A stretch of DNA of 64,000 nt from Lichenicola sp964236105. GTDB taxonomy: Bacteria; Pseudomonadota; Alphaproteobacteria; Acetobacterales; Acetobacteraceae. Below, piece by piece: positions 42,260-50,195 of the stretch. Position 1 is the stretch's first letter, and each line of letters starts with the position of its first letter. The notes under the pieces are model-generated. The model was not told where the DNA came from, made no database searches, and saw only the letters and a list, made by a program, of their open reading frames with translations. Both the position numbers and the translations under genes were made by a program. The stretch lies in assembly GCA_964236105.1 (NCBI GenBank), contig CAXSBC010000004.1, positions 62,001 to 126,000 of the forward strand. The letters run 5' to 3'.

Positions 42260-43495
42260 TCAGCCGCCCGGGGTCACGACCATGCAGGGGATGTTCTGCG
42301 ACTTCAGCGCCACGCAGGCGCTGCCGGCACTGTTGCGGGCAAGGCCCGCCAGCCTGGCGCGATACAGCACGCCGTGGCCGAACGGCGCCGTCTGCTGCAC
42401 GACGCTCTGGCTGCCGGCAAGCACGGCATAGTCCGCCTGCCGCGCCATGGTGGTGGCGAAACGCGCCTGGTCGACCGAGTTGAACGCGCCGACCTGGATC
42501 GCCCAGCCGCCATAGGAGGATGCCGGCGCCGGCATCGGCGCACTGGCCATGATGACCGCAGGCCGGGTGGCCGGCATGGCGGCGGGATAGGCCGGGCGCC
42601 GTCCGCACGGCGCGTCGTAGGCGGCATCCGGATCACGCACGCAGTCGACCACCTGCGCAGCGGCCGGCTGCGGCACGTAGGCGATCGCGGACTGGACCGG
42701 CAGGGCGAACGCGACCTGCACCGGTGCCGGCGGCGCCTGGCAGGGCGCGTCGGGGTCGTAGGCGGCGTCCGGATCGTGCCAGCAGCCCGCCGGCTGTCGC
42801 AGGCGCGACCGTCCGGACCGGCGCGCGACCCGATAGGAGGCGAGCTGCACGGGCGCGTAGCGTGCGGACGCATAGGCGCTGCCGCCCGAGGCGTAGGACG
42901 CCAGCGGACCGCTCATGGCGATCTCGGTGCCCAGGTTCGGCGCGATCGAGGCCACGTAGTCGATGGTCTCGTTGGGCAGGGTGCGGCCCTTGTAGAGATA
43001 GTCCTCGAGCCGCTGCGGCCCTGCGTTATAGGCGGCCAGGAACGCCGGCGCGCCGTATTTCTGATACATCTGCCGGATGTAGGCGGTGCCGGCCATGATG
43101 TTGTCGTGCGGCTCGAACGGGTCGCTGCCGAGCTCGTACTGCGCCTGCAGGTCGGCATAGGTCGCCGGCATCAGCTGCATCAGCCCCATGGCGCCGGCGC
43201 CGGAAGTGATCGGCTGTCCGTTGCGATACTCGTGTCCGCCCGACTCCTGCCGCATCACCGCGCGGATCCAGCGCTGCGGCACGCTGAACCGGCCGGACGC
43301 CTCGTGGATGTAGGGGCGCCATGGATCCTCCGGCGGTCCCGGCTCCGGATACAGCATGCTGCCGGGCGAGGCGCCGGTGCGGGCATACTGTCCTCCGCCA
43401 CCGCAGGCGGCCAGCAGGCACAGCAGAGGCAGCAGCCACAGCATGCCAGACCGGCATCCGGCGTTCGGGGCATCCTGCTGGCGTGAGAGCGGCAT
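42260..43495 (-). CDS. lytic transglycosylase lipoprotein with SPOR domain
   Basis: This is a 411-residue envelope protein. A lipoprotein leader ends LLPLLCLLAACGGGG. The SLT domain (about 60-190) has the catalytic glutamate in VMRQESGGHEYRNG, GAMGLMQLMPATY and FLAAYNAGPQRLEDYL. A linker carries two Cys-flanked copies of a DPDAAYD motif, and the C-terminus is a SPOR domain beginning GGWAIQVGAFNSVDQARF, which binds denuded septal glycan. It should cleave peptidoglycan, probably at division or flagellum sites. The start is uncertain: the frame stays open to 43867, and an ATG at 43444 is also plausible. Confidence 0.85.
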   Translation of the reverse strand: MPLSRQQDAPNAGCRSGMLWLLPLLCLLAACGGGGQYARTGASPGSMLYPEPGPPEDPWRPYIHEASGRFSVPQRWIRAVMRQESGGHEYRNGQPITSGAGAMGLMQLMPATYADLQAQYELGSDPFEPHDNIMAGTAYIRQMYQKYGAPAFLAAYNAGPQRLEDYLYKGRTLPNETIDYVASIAPNLGTEIAMSGPLASYASGGSAYASARYAPVQLASYRVARRSGRSRLRQPAGCWHDPDAAYDPDAPCQAPPAPVQVAFALPVQSAIAYVPQPAAAQVVDCVRDPDAAYDAPCGRRPAYPAAMPATRPAVIMASAPMPAPASSYGGWAIQVGAFNSVDQARFATTMARQADYAVLAGSQSVVQQTAPFGHGVLYRARLAGLARNSAGSACVALKSQNIPCMVVTPGG

Positions 43496-43870
43496 GGCGA
43501 CGTCATGGTGACGAGCCGCTCGCGCCCGATCAACCAGAGCGTGTTCCAAGGTGCCGAATCCTCGGCAGCGCTTGCCGATCTGCCACAGACGTGCGCGCCG
43601 ACGCCAGGCGGCCTCGGCAGCTGCTGTCGCGATCGGCAGGGCCTCCCACAATCCCGGCCGCCACCTGTCATCCGCCGGTCCCGTCGGCGCGATCTCCACG
43701 GCCCGGTCGGGGTCGACCGGCACGTCGCGACGCTGTGCCGACCGGCCGAGCGCCTGCCGCGTCTCCGTGGTCACCGGCGTCACAATGTAGCCATGCTGGC
43801 CATCGCCCGGCGCCGGGATTGCGGAGAGTGTCGGTTCAGGCGGAGGCGCAGCCGACCGGCACCTCACGCG
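43496..43870. other. 375-bp stretch without an assignable gene
   Basis: The lytic-transglycosylase frame remains open through this region on the minus strand, but the translated sequence (for example PVTTETRQALGRSAQRRD) matches nothing I know and would place over 120 residues before the lipoprotein signal. I see no other convincing frame, RNA gene or repeat. It probably holds the promoter region of the lytic transglycosylase. Confidence 0.4.
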
Positions 43871-44302
43871 TCACAGCAGGCAGAGTGCGAGCAGTTCCCG
43901 CCGCAGCTTCATCGGCAGCTCGTCGCCGGTGGCCGCATGGCCCGAAAGGTCCGCCGGCGCGTCGGCCTCCGCGAGGTAGCGCCAGCCCTGGAAGGCCCGC
44001 ACCGTGCGCGGCACCACCGCGATCACCGGGCCGTCCAGCACCACGCCGGTGCAGGGCGTGCCGTCGTCGCGCCGGTCCTGCACGATGTCGTGGATCAGCT
44101 GCCGGCACAGCAGCATCCCGGCCGTCACCCAGTAGATCGATCCGCCGTCCAGCACCGCCTCGGCCTGGCGCGGGAAGGAGCGCGTGCGAAAGAACGGTCG
44201 GCCGTCATGCGCGCCGGTCTCGCGCGCGCGAGCCGCCTGCCGCTCGCTCAGCGCGTCCGGCGTGGCGACCCCGACGGCGAGCTTGATCAGGTTCAGCGCC
44301 AC
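43871..44302 (-). CDS. DUF1489 family protein
   Basis: The 143-residue protein matches DUF1489, an uncharacterised alphaproteobacterial family: it opens NLIKLAVGV, then has FFRTRSFPRQAEAVLDGGSIYWV, RQLIHDI and the diagnostic FQGWRYLAEADAPADL near the end. It starts with GTG and lies 9 bp after the SDR gene on the same strand, so the two are probably cotranscribed. The function is unknown. Confidence 0.85.
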   Translation of the reverse strand: MALNLIKLAVGVATPDALSERQAARARETGAHDGRPFFRTRSFPRQAEAVLDGGSIYWVTAGMLLCRQLIHDIVQDRRDDGTPCTGVVLDGPVIAVVPRTVRAFQGWRYLAEADAPADLSGHAATGDELPMKLRRELLALCLL

Positions 44303-44311
44303 GATCGGGCC

Positions 44312-45016
44312 CTACCAGGGAAGCTCCCTGTTCTCGTAGGTCACGAAGAACGTCCCGGGCGTGCCCTGCCTGGCCTCCAGCATCCCGGCGATGCCGCGGG
44401 TGCTGGTCTCGACGTCCAGGCTGGCGTCCGGACCGCCCATGTCGGTGCGGACCCAGCCGGGGTCGACCGCGAGGAAGGTGCGTCCGCTCCGGGCCTGCCG
44501 CGCCGCCACCGAGCGCAGCAGCATGTCGAGGGCCGCCTTGCTGGCGCGATAGACCTCGTAGCCGCCGCTCCGGTTGCCGGCCACGCTGCCGAGGCTGGAC
44601 GACATCACCGCGATCAGCCCGTCCGGCGACGGCACCAGGCTCTCGAGCCGCTCGATCACCCGCATCGGACTGAGCGCGTTGGTGCGCAGCACATGGAAGA
44701 AGGTCTCGTCGGACACGTCGCCGATGGTCTGCTTCGCATCGTCCAGCACGCCGGCATTGACGAACAGCAGGTCGATCCGGCTGCCCTCCAGCCGCCCGGC
44801 CAGCGCCTCGAGCTGGGCCGGAACGTTGATGTCGAGCGTCTCGATCGTGAGCCGGCCGCCGGCGCCGTCCATGAGCGCCTGCAGCCCGGCGGACCTGCCG
44901 CGCACGGTCGCGATCACCCGCCAGCCGCGTGCCAGCTGCTCGCTGACCAGACCCAGGCCGAGCCCGCGCGACGCGCCGACGACGAGCGCTGTCCGGGTGT
45001 GCTGTGTCTCGCTCAT
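44312..45016 (-). CDS. SDR-family oxidoreductase, C-factor-like
   Basis: The 234-residue short-chain dehydrogenase has ALVVGASRGLGLGL as the cofactor loop, FVNAGVL, and a catalytic Y-x3-K pair in YEVYRASKAAL. The serine segment VMSSSLGSVAG precedes it. The shorter form and the DPGWVRTDMGG segment resemble C-factor/carbonyl-reductase-like SDRs. The substrate is unknown. A GAAGGGA ribosome-binding site precedes the ATG. It lies 12 bp after the secreted nucleoside hydrolase and before DUF1489 on the same strand. Confidence 0.85.
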   Translation of the reverse strand: MSETQHTRTALVVGASRGLGLGLVSEQLARGWRVIATVRGRSAGLQALMDGAGGRLTIETLDINVPAQLEALAGRLEGSRIDLLFVNAGVLDDAKQTIGDVSDETFFHVLRTNALSPMRVIERLESLVPSPDGLIAVMSSSLGSVAGNRSGGYEVYRASKAALDMLLRSVAARQARSGRTFLAVDPGWVRTDMGGPDASLDVETSTRGIAGMLEARQGTPGTFFVTYENRELPW

Positions 45017-45028
45017 GCGGTGTCCCTT

Positions 45029-46156
45029 CTATCGCGTCGGGCTGCGTGGCCTGGCCTGCGCGTCCTGCACGAAGCCGTCCACGAACCGTCTGGTGTCGAT
45101 GTCCTGCACGAGGGTGACCGGCCGCAGCCCCATCCCCTTCGGCGCCAGTGCGGCGCTCCAGACATGGGCGTGGCCGTAATCCACCCCGTCGGTCAGATCG
45201 ACATCCATGTAGGCATCGACCGATCTGGTCACCAGGGACGGATCGACCGCCACCGCGGCCGCCATCTCGTCCCACAGCGGCAGCGGTGCCGCGTATCGCT
45301 TCAGGTAGCTGGTCACCGGCGTGCGCACGGCGGCGATCCGGTCCATCAGCCCGTGCGTCATCACCACCTCGTCCGACACGTTGCCGAGGGAGACGATGCG
45401 CGGCCAGTCCGCGGTCAGCACAATGTGGGCCGCCTCCGGATCGAAGAGGAGGTTGAAATCCCCCGCCCAGTTGGCGTTGCCGGTGGCGGCCATCATGTTG
45501 CGGTCGATCAGCGCGCCCATGAACACGAGCTGCCTTGCGGTGGACGCAAAGCCCGGGTCGAGCCGGATCGCCAGGGCGAGATTGGTCATCGGCCCGGCTT
45601 CGACGATCGTCACCTGATGCGGATGCGCATGCACCTGCCGGATCAGGAACATCGCCGCCGGCTCGCCGACGGTCCTGATATGCGGGGCTCCCTCGTCGAG
45701 CCTGCCGACCGGCGGCTCCACCGCCGGTATCGCCTCGATCGAGCCGAGCCCGCCCCAGGCGCCCTTCCACGGGATCGGCCCGAACCGGTGCTCCCATTGC
45801 CGCATCCGGGCCACGCTGTTGACCAGCGGATAGGCCGCGCCATCGGCCACCGGCACGTCCGGCCGGCCGGCGATCTCCAGGAAGCGCAGGATGTGGGCAG
45901 CCTCGGCATTCTCCCATCCATCCCCGGTCGCGACCGTCAGCCCCAGCAGCGTGACGGCCGGGTTCGCCAGCAGCGGCAGCACCGACTGCACGTCCGATCC
46001 GCCAGGCCCCAGGAAGTCGTTGTCCTCGATCACGTAAATCGGCTCGGCCGCCCGCGCGGCCGCACTGCCGACCATCGCCAGCAGGAGGGCGGCGAACGCC
46101 CGCTGCCGCATGCGCGCCCGGGCGCGGGTCCGGACGGAGACCGCCACGGGCCTCAT
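45029..46156 (-). CDS. secreted nucleoside hydrolase family protein
   Basis: This 375-residue protein starts with a twin-arginine-free signal sequence (RQRAFAALLLAMVGSAAARA) and should be periplasmic. The mature part is an IU-nucleoside-hydrolase fold, but the usual DxDPGxDD metal motif is altered to EDNDFLGPGGSD. LLGLTVATGDGWENAEAA, VPVADGAAYPL, IVEAGPMTNLALAI and the NWAGDFNLLFDPEAA segment are conserved. It may salvage extracellular nucleosides. The first ATG overlaps the hemW stop; an internal ATG at 46111 gives a more classical signal peptide length. Confidence 0.82.
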   Translation of the reverse strand: MRPVAVSVRTRARARMRQRAFAALLLAMVGSAAARAAEPIYVIEDNDFLGPGGSDVQSVLPLLANPAVTLLGLTVATGDGWENAEAAHILRFLEIAGRPDVPVADGAAYPLVNSVARMRQWEHRFGPIPWKGAWGGLGSIEAIPAVEPPVGRLDEGAPHIRTVGEPAAMFLIRQVHAHPHQVTIVEAGPMTNLALAIRLDPGFASTARQLVFMGALIDRNMMAATGNANWAGDFNLLFDPEAAHIVLTADWPRIVSLGNVSDEVVMTHGLMDRIAAVRTPVTSYLKRYAAPLPLWDEMAAAVAVDPSLVTRSVDAYMDVDLTDGVDYGHAHVWSAALAPKGMGLRPVTLVQDIDTRRFVDGFVQDAQARPRSPTR

Positions 46157-47361
46157 CTGACCACCGCGCCCAGCAGCGCATCGAGCCGCAGCCGGCCCGC
46201 CTGCGTCGCGACCAGGCGACCCTCGTGCCAGCGCAGATACTCCTCCTGCAACGCCGTCTCGAGAACGTCCGGCTCCAGCGCATCGAGCAGCCTCGTGCCG
46301 GTCCGGGCGGCGAACCGCTCCGCATCGATGCCGTCCGACAGGCGCAGGCCCATCAGCAGCATCTCGCGGGCGGGCTCCGGCGCCACCAGCCTGGTCTCCT
46401 CGGTCAGCCCGTGGCCCAGCCGCTCCACCCGGTCCGCCCAGGGTTCGGGCGCCCGATGCCGGCGCGTGGCGTGGATCGCGGCAGACCCGTCCGCACCCGG
46501 CAGCGTGATCCGTCCATGCGCTCCCGGTCCGATGCCGACATAGTCGCCATAGCGCCAGTAGGCGAGGTTGTGACGGCTCTCCGAGCCGGGCCTGGCGTAG
46601 TTCGAGACCTCGTAGGCCAGCAGCCCGTGCCGCGCCGCGACCTCCGCGGTCTCCTCGTAGAGGGCGGCCCCCAGCTCCCCGTCCGGCATCGCGATCAGCC
46701 CCTGGCGGTGCAGGGCCTCGAACCTCGTCCCGGGCTCGATCGTCAGCTGGTAGAGCGACAGATGGTCGGCAGCCAGCGCCAGCGCCCGGCCGAGCTCCCG
46801 TCGCCAGGCCGCCACATCCTGCCCCGGGCGGGCATAGATCAGGTCGAACGAGATCCTGGGGAAGATCGCCCGCGCCAGCTCCAGCGCCTGCATGGCCTGC
46901 TCGCCGGAATGCGCCCGGCCCAGCAGGCGCAGCGCCTCGTCCTCCAGGCTCTGCACGCCAAGCGAGACCCGGTTCACCCCGGCGTCCCGGAACCCGCGCA
47001 GCCGGCCGATCTCCACGCTGGTGGGGTTGGCCTCCAGCGTGACCTCCAGGTCGGGCATCGGCACGAAGAGGCGACGCGCATCCTCGATCAGGGCCGCCAC
47101 CGTGTCGGGCGTCATCAGGCTCGGGGTGCCGCCGCCGAAGAAGATCGAGGCCAGTGGGCGAGGTCCGAGCCGGGCGGCCTCGGTCGCGAGCTCGGTACGC
47201 AGGGCGCGCGCGAAACGCTGCTGCGGGATGGCGTCGCGGACGTGGCTGTTGAAGTCGCAGTACGGGCACTTGGCGAGGCAGAAGGGCCAGTGGATGTACA
47301 AGGCAAGGCCAGGGCTCTGCCCTGGACCCGCCAAGGGCGGAGCCCTTGGGACCCGGTTCAT
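46153..47361 (-). CDS. hemW: radical SAM haem chaperone HemW
   Basis: The 402-residue HemN-like protein binds a 4Fe-4S cluster through C-x3-C-x2-C in FCLAKCPYCDFNSH and contains FGGGTPSLM, LEANPTS and NRVSLGVQS. HemW-type proteins bind and deliver haem and lack coproporphyrinogen dehydrogenase activity. The first about 20 residues (RAPPLAGPGQSPGLAL) are encoded by a copy of the palindromic repeat, directly before the LYIHWPFC strand. The start overlaps the kup stop by 1 nt (TGATG). Many alphaproteobacteria have yggS-like, rdgB and hemW genes nearby; here kup intervenes. Confidence 0.92.
   Translation of the reverse strand: MNRVPRAPPLAGPGQSPGLALYIHWPFCLAKCPYCDFNSHVRDAIPQQRFARALRTELATEAARLGPRPLASIFFGGGTPSLMTPDTVAALIEDARRLFVPMPDLEVTLEANPTSVEIGRLRGFRDAGVNRVSLGVQSLEDEALRLLGRAHSGEQAMQALELARAIFPRISFDLIYARPGQDVAAWRRELGRALALAADHLSLYQLTIEPGTRFEALHRQGLIAMPDGELGAALYEETAEVAARHGLLAYEVSNYARPGSESRHNLAYWRYGDYVGIGPGAHGRITLPGADGSAAIHATRRHRAPEPWADRVERLGHGLTEETRLVAPEPAREMLLMGLRLSDGIDAERFAARTGTRLLDALEPDVLETALQEEYLRWHEGRLVATQAGRLRLDALLGAVVR
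47305..47349. repeat. palindromic repeat (copy 2) inside the hemW start region
   Basis: Two palindromes lie here: 47309-47325 (CCAGGGC, TCT loop, GCCCTGG) and 47331-47349 (CCAAGGGC, GGA loop, GCCCTTGG). Positions 47305-47332 are the exact reverse complement of 4062-4089 near accD over 28 bp. The element is read in frame as residues about 4-20 of HemW. A shared sequence in two unrelated genes is direct evidence of a dispersed repeat family. Confidence 0.8.
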
Positions 47362-49325
47362 CAGATCGCGACGCGGACGCCGAGCTCCACCACCCGGTCG
47401 GAGGGGATACGGAAGAATTCGATCGCCGGCACGGCATTGCGCGCCATCACCAGGAACAGCGACATCCGCCAGAGCGGCATCTTCGGGATCGCGCCGCGCA
47501 CCAGCACCTCGCGGTTCACGAAGTAGGAGGCCTGCATCGGGTCGAAGTCGACGCCGTGGCTGCGCAGCTCCTCCAGCGCACGGGGCAGGTTCGGACTCTC
47601 CATGAAGCCATAGCGCAGCGTCACCCGGTGGATGCCAGGGCCCAGCTCCTCGACCATCATCCGTCCGCCGCGATCGGCCTCGGGCTGGTCGAGGTTCTGC
47701 GCGGTGACGAACAGGATGCGCTCGTGCAGCACCTTGTTGTGCTTGAGGTTGTGCAGCAGGCAGGCCGGCACGAACTCGGCGTTCGCGGTCAGGAAGATGG
47801 CCATCCCGGGCACCCGGATGGTGCGCGACTGCGGCAGCCGCGCCAGGAACGAGGCCAGCGGCAGGCTGTCCTGCTTCCAGCGCGACAGGATCAGGCCGCG
47901 GCCGGTCTTCCAGGTCGTCATCAGCGTGGTCAGCACGATGCCGAGCAGCACCGGCACCCAGCCGCCCTCGGGGATCTTCAGCGCGTTGGCGGCGAAGAAC
48001 GTGAAGTCGATGACAAAGAAGGCGCCGAACACCACGGTCGTGGCGAAGCGCGACCAGCCGTAGATCCGCCGGAACACCACCATCGCCAGCACGCTGGTGC
48101 AGGTGAAGGTGCCGGTGACGGCGATGCCGTAGGCGGTGGCGAGGCTGTCGGAGGAGCGGAACGCCAGCACCAGCAGCAGCACGCCAAGCATCAGCGCCCA
48201 GTTGATCTGCGGGACATAGATCTGTCCCTCCTCGTTCGCATTGGTGTGCAGCACCCGCATCCTTGGCAGGTAGCCGAGCTGGATCGTCTGCCGGGCCATC
48301 GAGTACGCGCCGGTGATCATCGCCTGGCTGGCGATGATGCTGGCCATGGTGGCGAGCACCACCATCGGCAGGCGCAGCGCGTGCGGGCACAGCAGATAGA
48401 ACGGATTCACCGTGGCTTCCGGATGGGCGATGATCAGCGCGCCCTGGCCGAGATAGTTGAGCGCCAGGCAGGGCAGCACGCAGAACAGCCAGGCCAGCCG
48501 GATCGGCTTGCGTCCGAAATGGCCCATGTCGGCATAGAGCGCCTCCGCGCCGGTGACCGACAGCACCACGGCGCCGAGCGCCACGAAGGCGAGCCAGCCA
48601 TGGTGCCAGATGAAGATCACGGCATGGGTTGGGAGCAGCGCCTGCAGCACGAACGGGTAGCGGACGACCTCGATCACGCCCAGCACGCCGATGGCGATGA
48701 ACCAGATCAGCATCACCGGCCCGAAGATGCGCCCGACGCTGCCGGTGCCGCGCCACTGCAGGCTGAACAGCGCCACGATGACGCCGATCGCGATCGGCAG
48801 CACCACCTCGGCCGCACCCGGCACGCTGACCTCCAGCCCTTCCACCGCGGACAGCACCGAGATCGCGGGCGTGATGGTGCCGTCGCCGAAGAACAGGCAG
48901 GCGCCGACGATGCCGACGAAGCCCAGCACCGTGCGCTGCCGGCCCGTCGCGACCCGCTGCGCCAGCGCGCTGAGCGACAGGATGCCGCCCTCGCCCTTGT
49001 TGTCGGCCCGCATGATCAGCGAGATGTACTTGATGGTGACGACCAGGATCAGCGACCAGAAGATCAGGCTCTCGATCCCCAGCACCTCGCCGGCCGTCAC
49101 CCGGTTGGCGCCGACGATCTGGATGGTCGACTTGACCGCGTAGAGCGGGCTGGTGCCGATGTCGCCATACACCACGCCGAGCACGGCCAGCAGCGAGCCG
49201 GTGGTGACGCCGCGGTTCCGGACGGTGCCGTGGCCACCGCCCGGTGCCGGCTCGACCGCGATGCCAGGGTCGTCCGGAAAGGTGCCGGACAGGCCTGCGC
49301 CAGAGATTCCGGCGACCTCACTCAT
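47361..49325 (-). CDS. kup: potassium transporter Kup
   Basis: The 654-residue inner-membrane protein imports potassium with protons. The N-terminal family signature GVVYGDIGTSPLYAVKS is intact, followed by about twelve membrane helices including GACLFFGDGTITPAISVLSAVEG and NYLGQGALI. A C-terminal cytoplasmic domain follows (from about 490). I chose the ATG at 49325 because GGAG lies 9 nt upstream; a TTG at 49352 is the longer alternative. Its end overlaps the hemW start. There is no kdp or trk gene nearby. Confidence 0.95.
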   Translation of the reverse strand: MSEVAGISGAGLSGTFPDDPGIAVEPAPGGGHGTVRNRGVTTGSLLAVLGVVYGDIGTSPLYAVKSTIQIVGANRVTAGEVLGIESLIFWSLILVVTIKYISLIMRADNKGEGGILSLSALAQRVATGRQRTVLGFVGIVGACLFFGDGTITPAISVLSAVEGLEVSVPGAAEVVLPIAIGVIVALFSLQWRGTGSVGRIFGPVMLIWFIAIGVLGVIEVVRYPFVLQALLPTHAVIFIWHHGWLAFVALGAVVLSVTGAEALYADMGHFGRKPIRLAWLFCVLPCLALNYLGQGALIIAHPEATVNPFYLLCPHALRLPMVVLATMASIIASQAMITGAYSMARQTIQLGYLPRMRVLHTNANEEGQIYVPQINWALMLGVLLLVLAFRSSDSLATAYGIAVTGTFTCTSVLAMVVFRRIYGWSRFATTVVFGAFFVIDFTFFAANALKIPEGGWVPVLLGIVLTTLMTTWKTGRGLILSRWKQDSLPLASFLARLPQSRTIRVPGMAIFLTANAEFVPACLLHNLKHNKVLHERILFVTAQNLDQPEADRGGRMMVEELGPGIHRVTLRYGFMESPNLPRALEELRSHGVDFDPMQASYFVNREVLVRGAIPKMPLWRMSLFLVMARNAVPAIEFFRIPSDRVVELGVRVAI

Positions 49326-49382
49326 CCAGGAATGCTCCGGAATGGGCGACAAACGATCTCGCCCGCCCCAAGCCCATACGAC

Positions 49383-50126
49383 CTAGTTCTGCGCAGATGC
49401 AAGCGGCCGGGCGACAGGCCTGCCTCCGAAGATCGCGGTGCCGACCCGGATCGAGGTGGCACCACACGCGATCGCCTGCTCGAAATCGCCCGACATGCCC
49501 ATCGAGAGCTCAGCCAGCCCATGCGCTGCCGCAAATGCCGCCATCCGGCGAAAGAACGGCTCCGGATCGGCGTCTGCCGGCGGGATCGCCATCAGCCCGC
49601 GCAGCGCCCCGCCGAAACGGCGGCCACACGTCTCGATGAAGCGGTCCGCCTCGTCCGGCATCACGCCGGCCTTCTGCGGCTCCGCGCCGATATTGACCTG
49701 GATCAGCAGCGACGGCAGCCGTCCCGCCTTCTGCGCCGCCTGCTCCAGGGCATCGGCCAGGCGCGGCCGATCCAGGGTCTCGATCACGTCGGCGAGACCG
49801 GCGGCTTCGACAGCCTTGTTGGTCTGCAGGGGGCCGATCAGGTGCAGCCGCAGGTCGGGATGTCCCGGTCGCAGGGCCGGGAACTTGGCCCACGCCTCCT
49901 GCACCCGGTTCTCGCCGAACAGCGTCTGCCCGGCGGCCAGGGCGTCCTGCACGGCAGCGGCCGGATGCGTCTTGGAAACGGCCACCAGCCTGACGGATCC
50001 CGGTCCGCGCCCGGCGGCCCGGACGGCCTCGTTGATGCGGGCATGGATCCGTTCGAGCGCCAGCGCGATCTGCGGGTCCGGAGCAACGGGAGCGCCGGTG
50101 CCGGCTTCCGATACGGAGAACGTCAT
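49383..50126 (-). CDS. YggS-family pyridoxal-phosphate homeostasis protein
   Basis: The 247-residue alanine-racemase-N-type barrel binds PLP and helps keep free PLP and amino-acid pools in balance. The PLP lysine is in LVAVSKTHPA, followed by FGENRVQEAWAKF, LHLIGPLQTNKA, LIQVNIGAEPQKAG and the terminal MGMSGDFEQAIACGATSIRVGTAIFG (cited in part: SIRVGTAIFG). I chose the ATG at 50126 because GGGAGC lies 9 nt upstream. It lies 58 bp upstream of kup, and its partner pdxH for PLP supply is elsewhere in this window. Confidence 0.93.
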   Translation of the reverse strand: MTFSVSEAGTGAPVAPDPQIALALERIHARINEAVRAAGRGPGSVRLVAVSKTHPAAAVQDALAAGQTLFGENRVQEAWAKFPALRPGHPDLRLHLIGPLQTNKAVEAAGLADVIETLDRPRLADALEQAAQKAGRLPSLLIQVNIGAEPQKAGVMPDEADRFIETCGRRFGGALRGLMAIPPADADPEPFFRRMAAFAAAHGLAELSMGMSGDFEQAIACGATSIRVGTAIFGGRPVARPLASAQN

Positions 50127-50195
50127 GGCGCGCAAGCTCCCGCGCCGCGCGGCACCGGTCAAGCACCGGCGGCGCTGGCGCGGCCGTGCCGCCGC

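Noticed and set aside
43505..46543. A 1012-codon rightward frame opposite DUF1489, the SDR, the nucleoside hydrolase and hemW
   Set aside because: Same reason: antisense to genes with intact motifs, with shadow-type composition.
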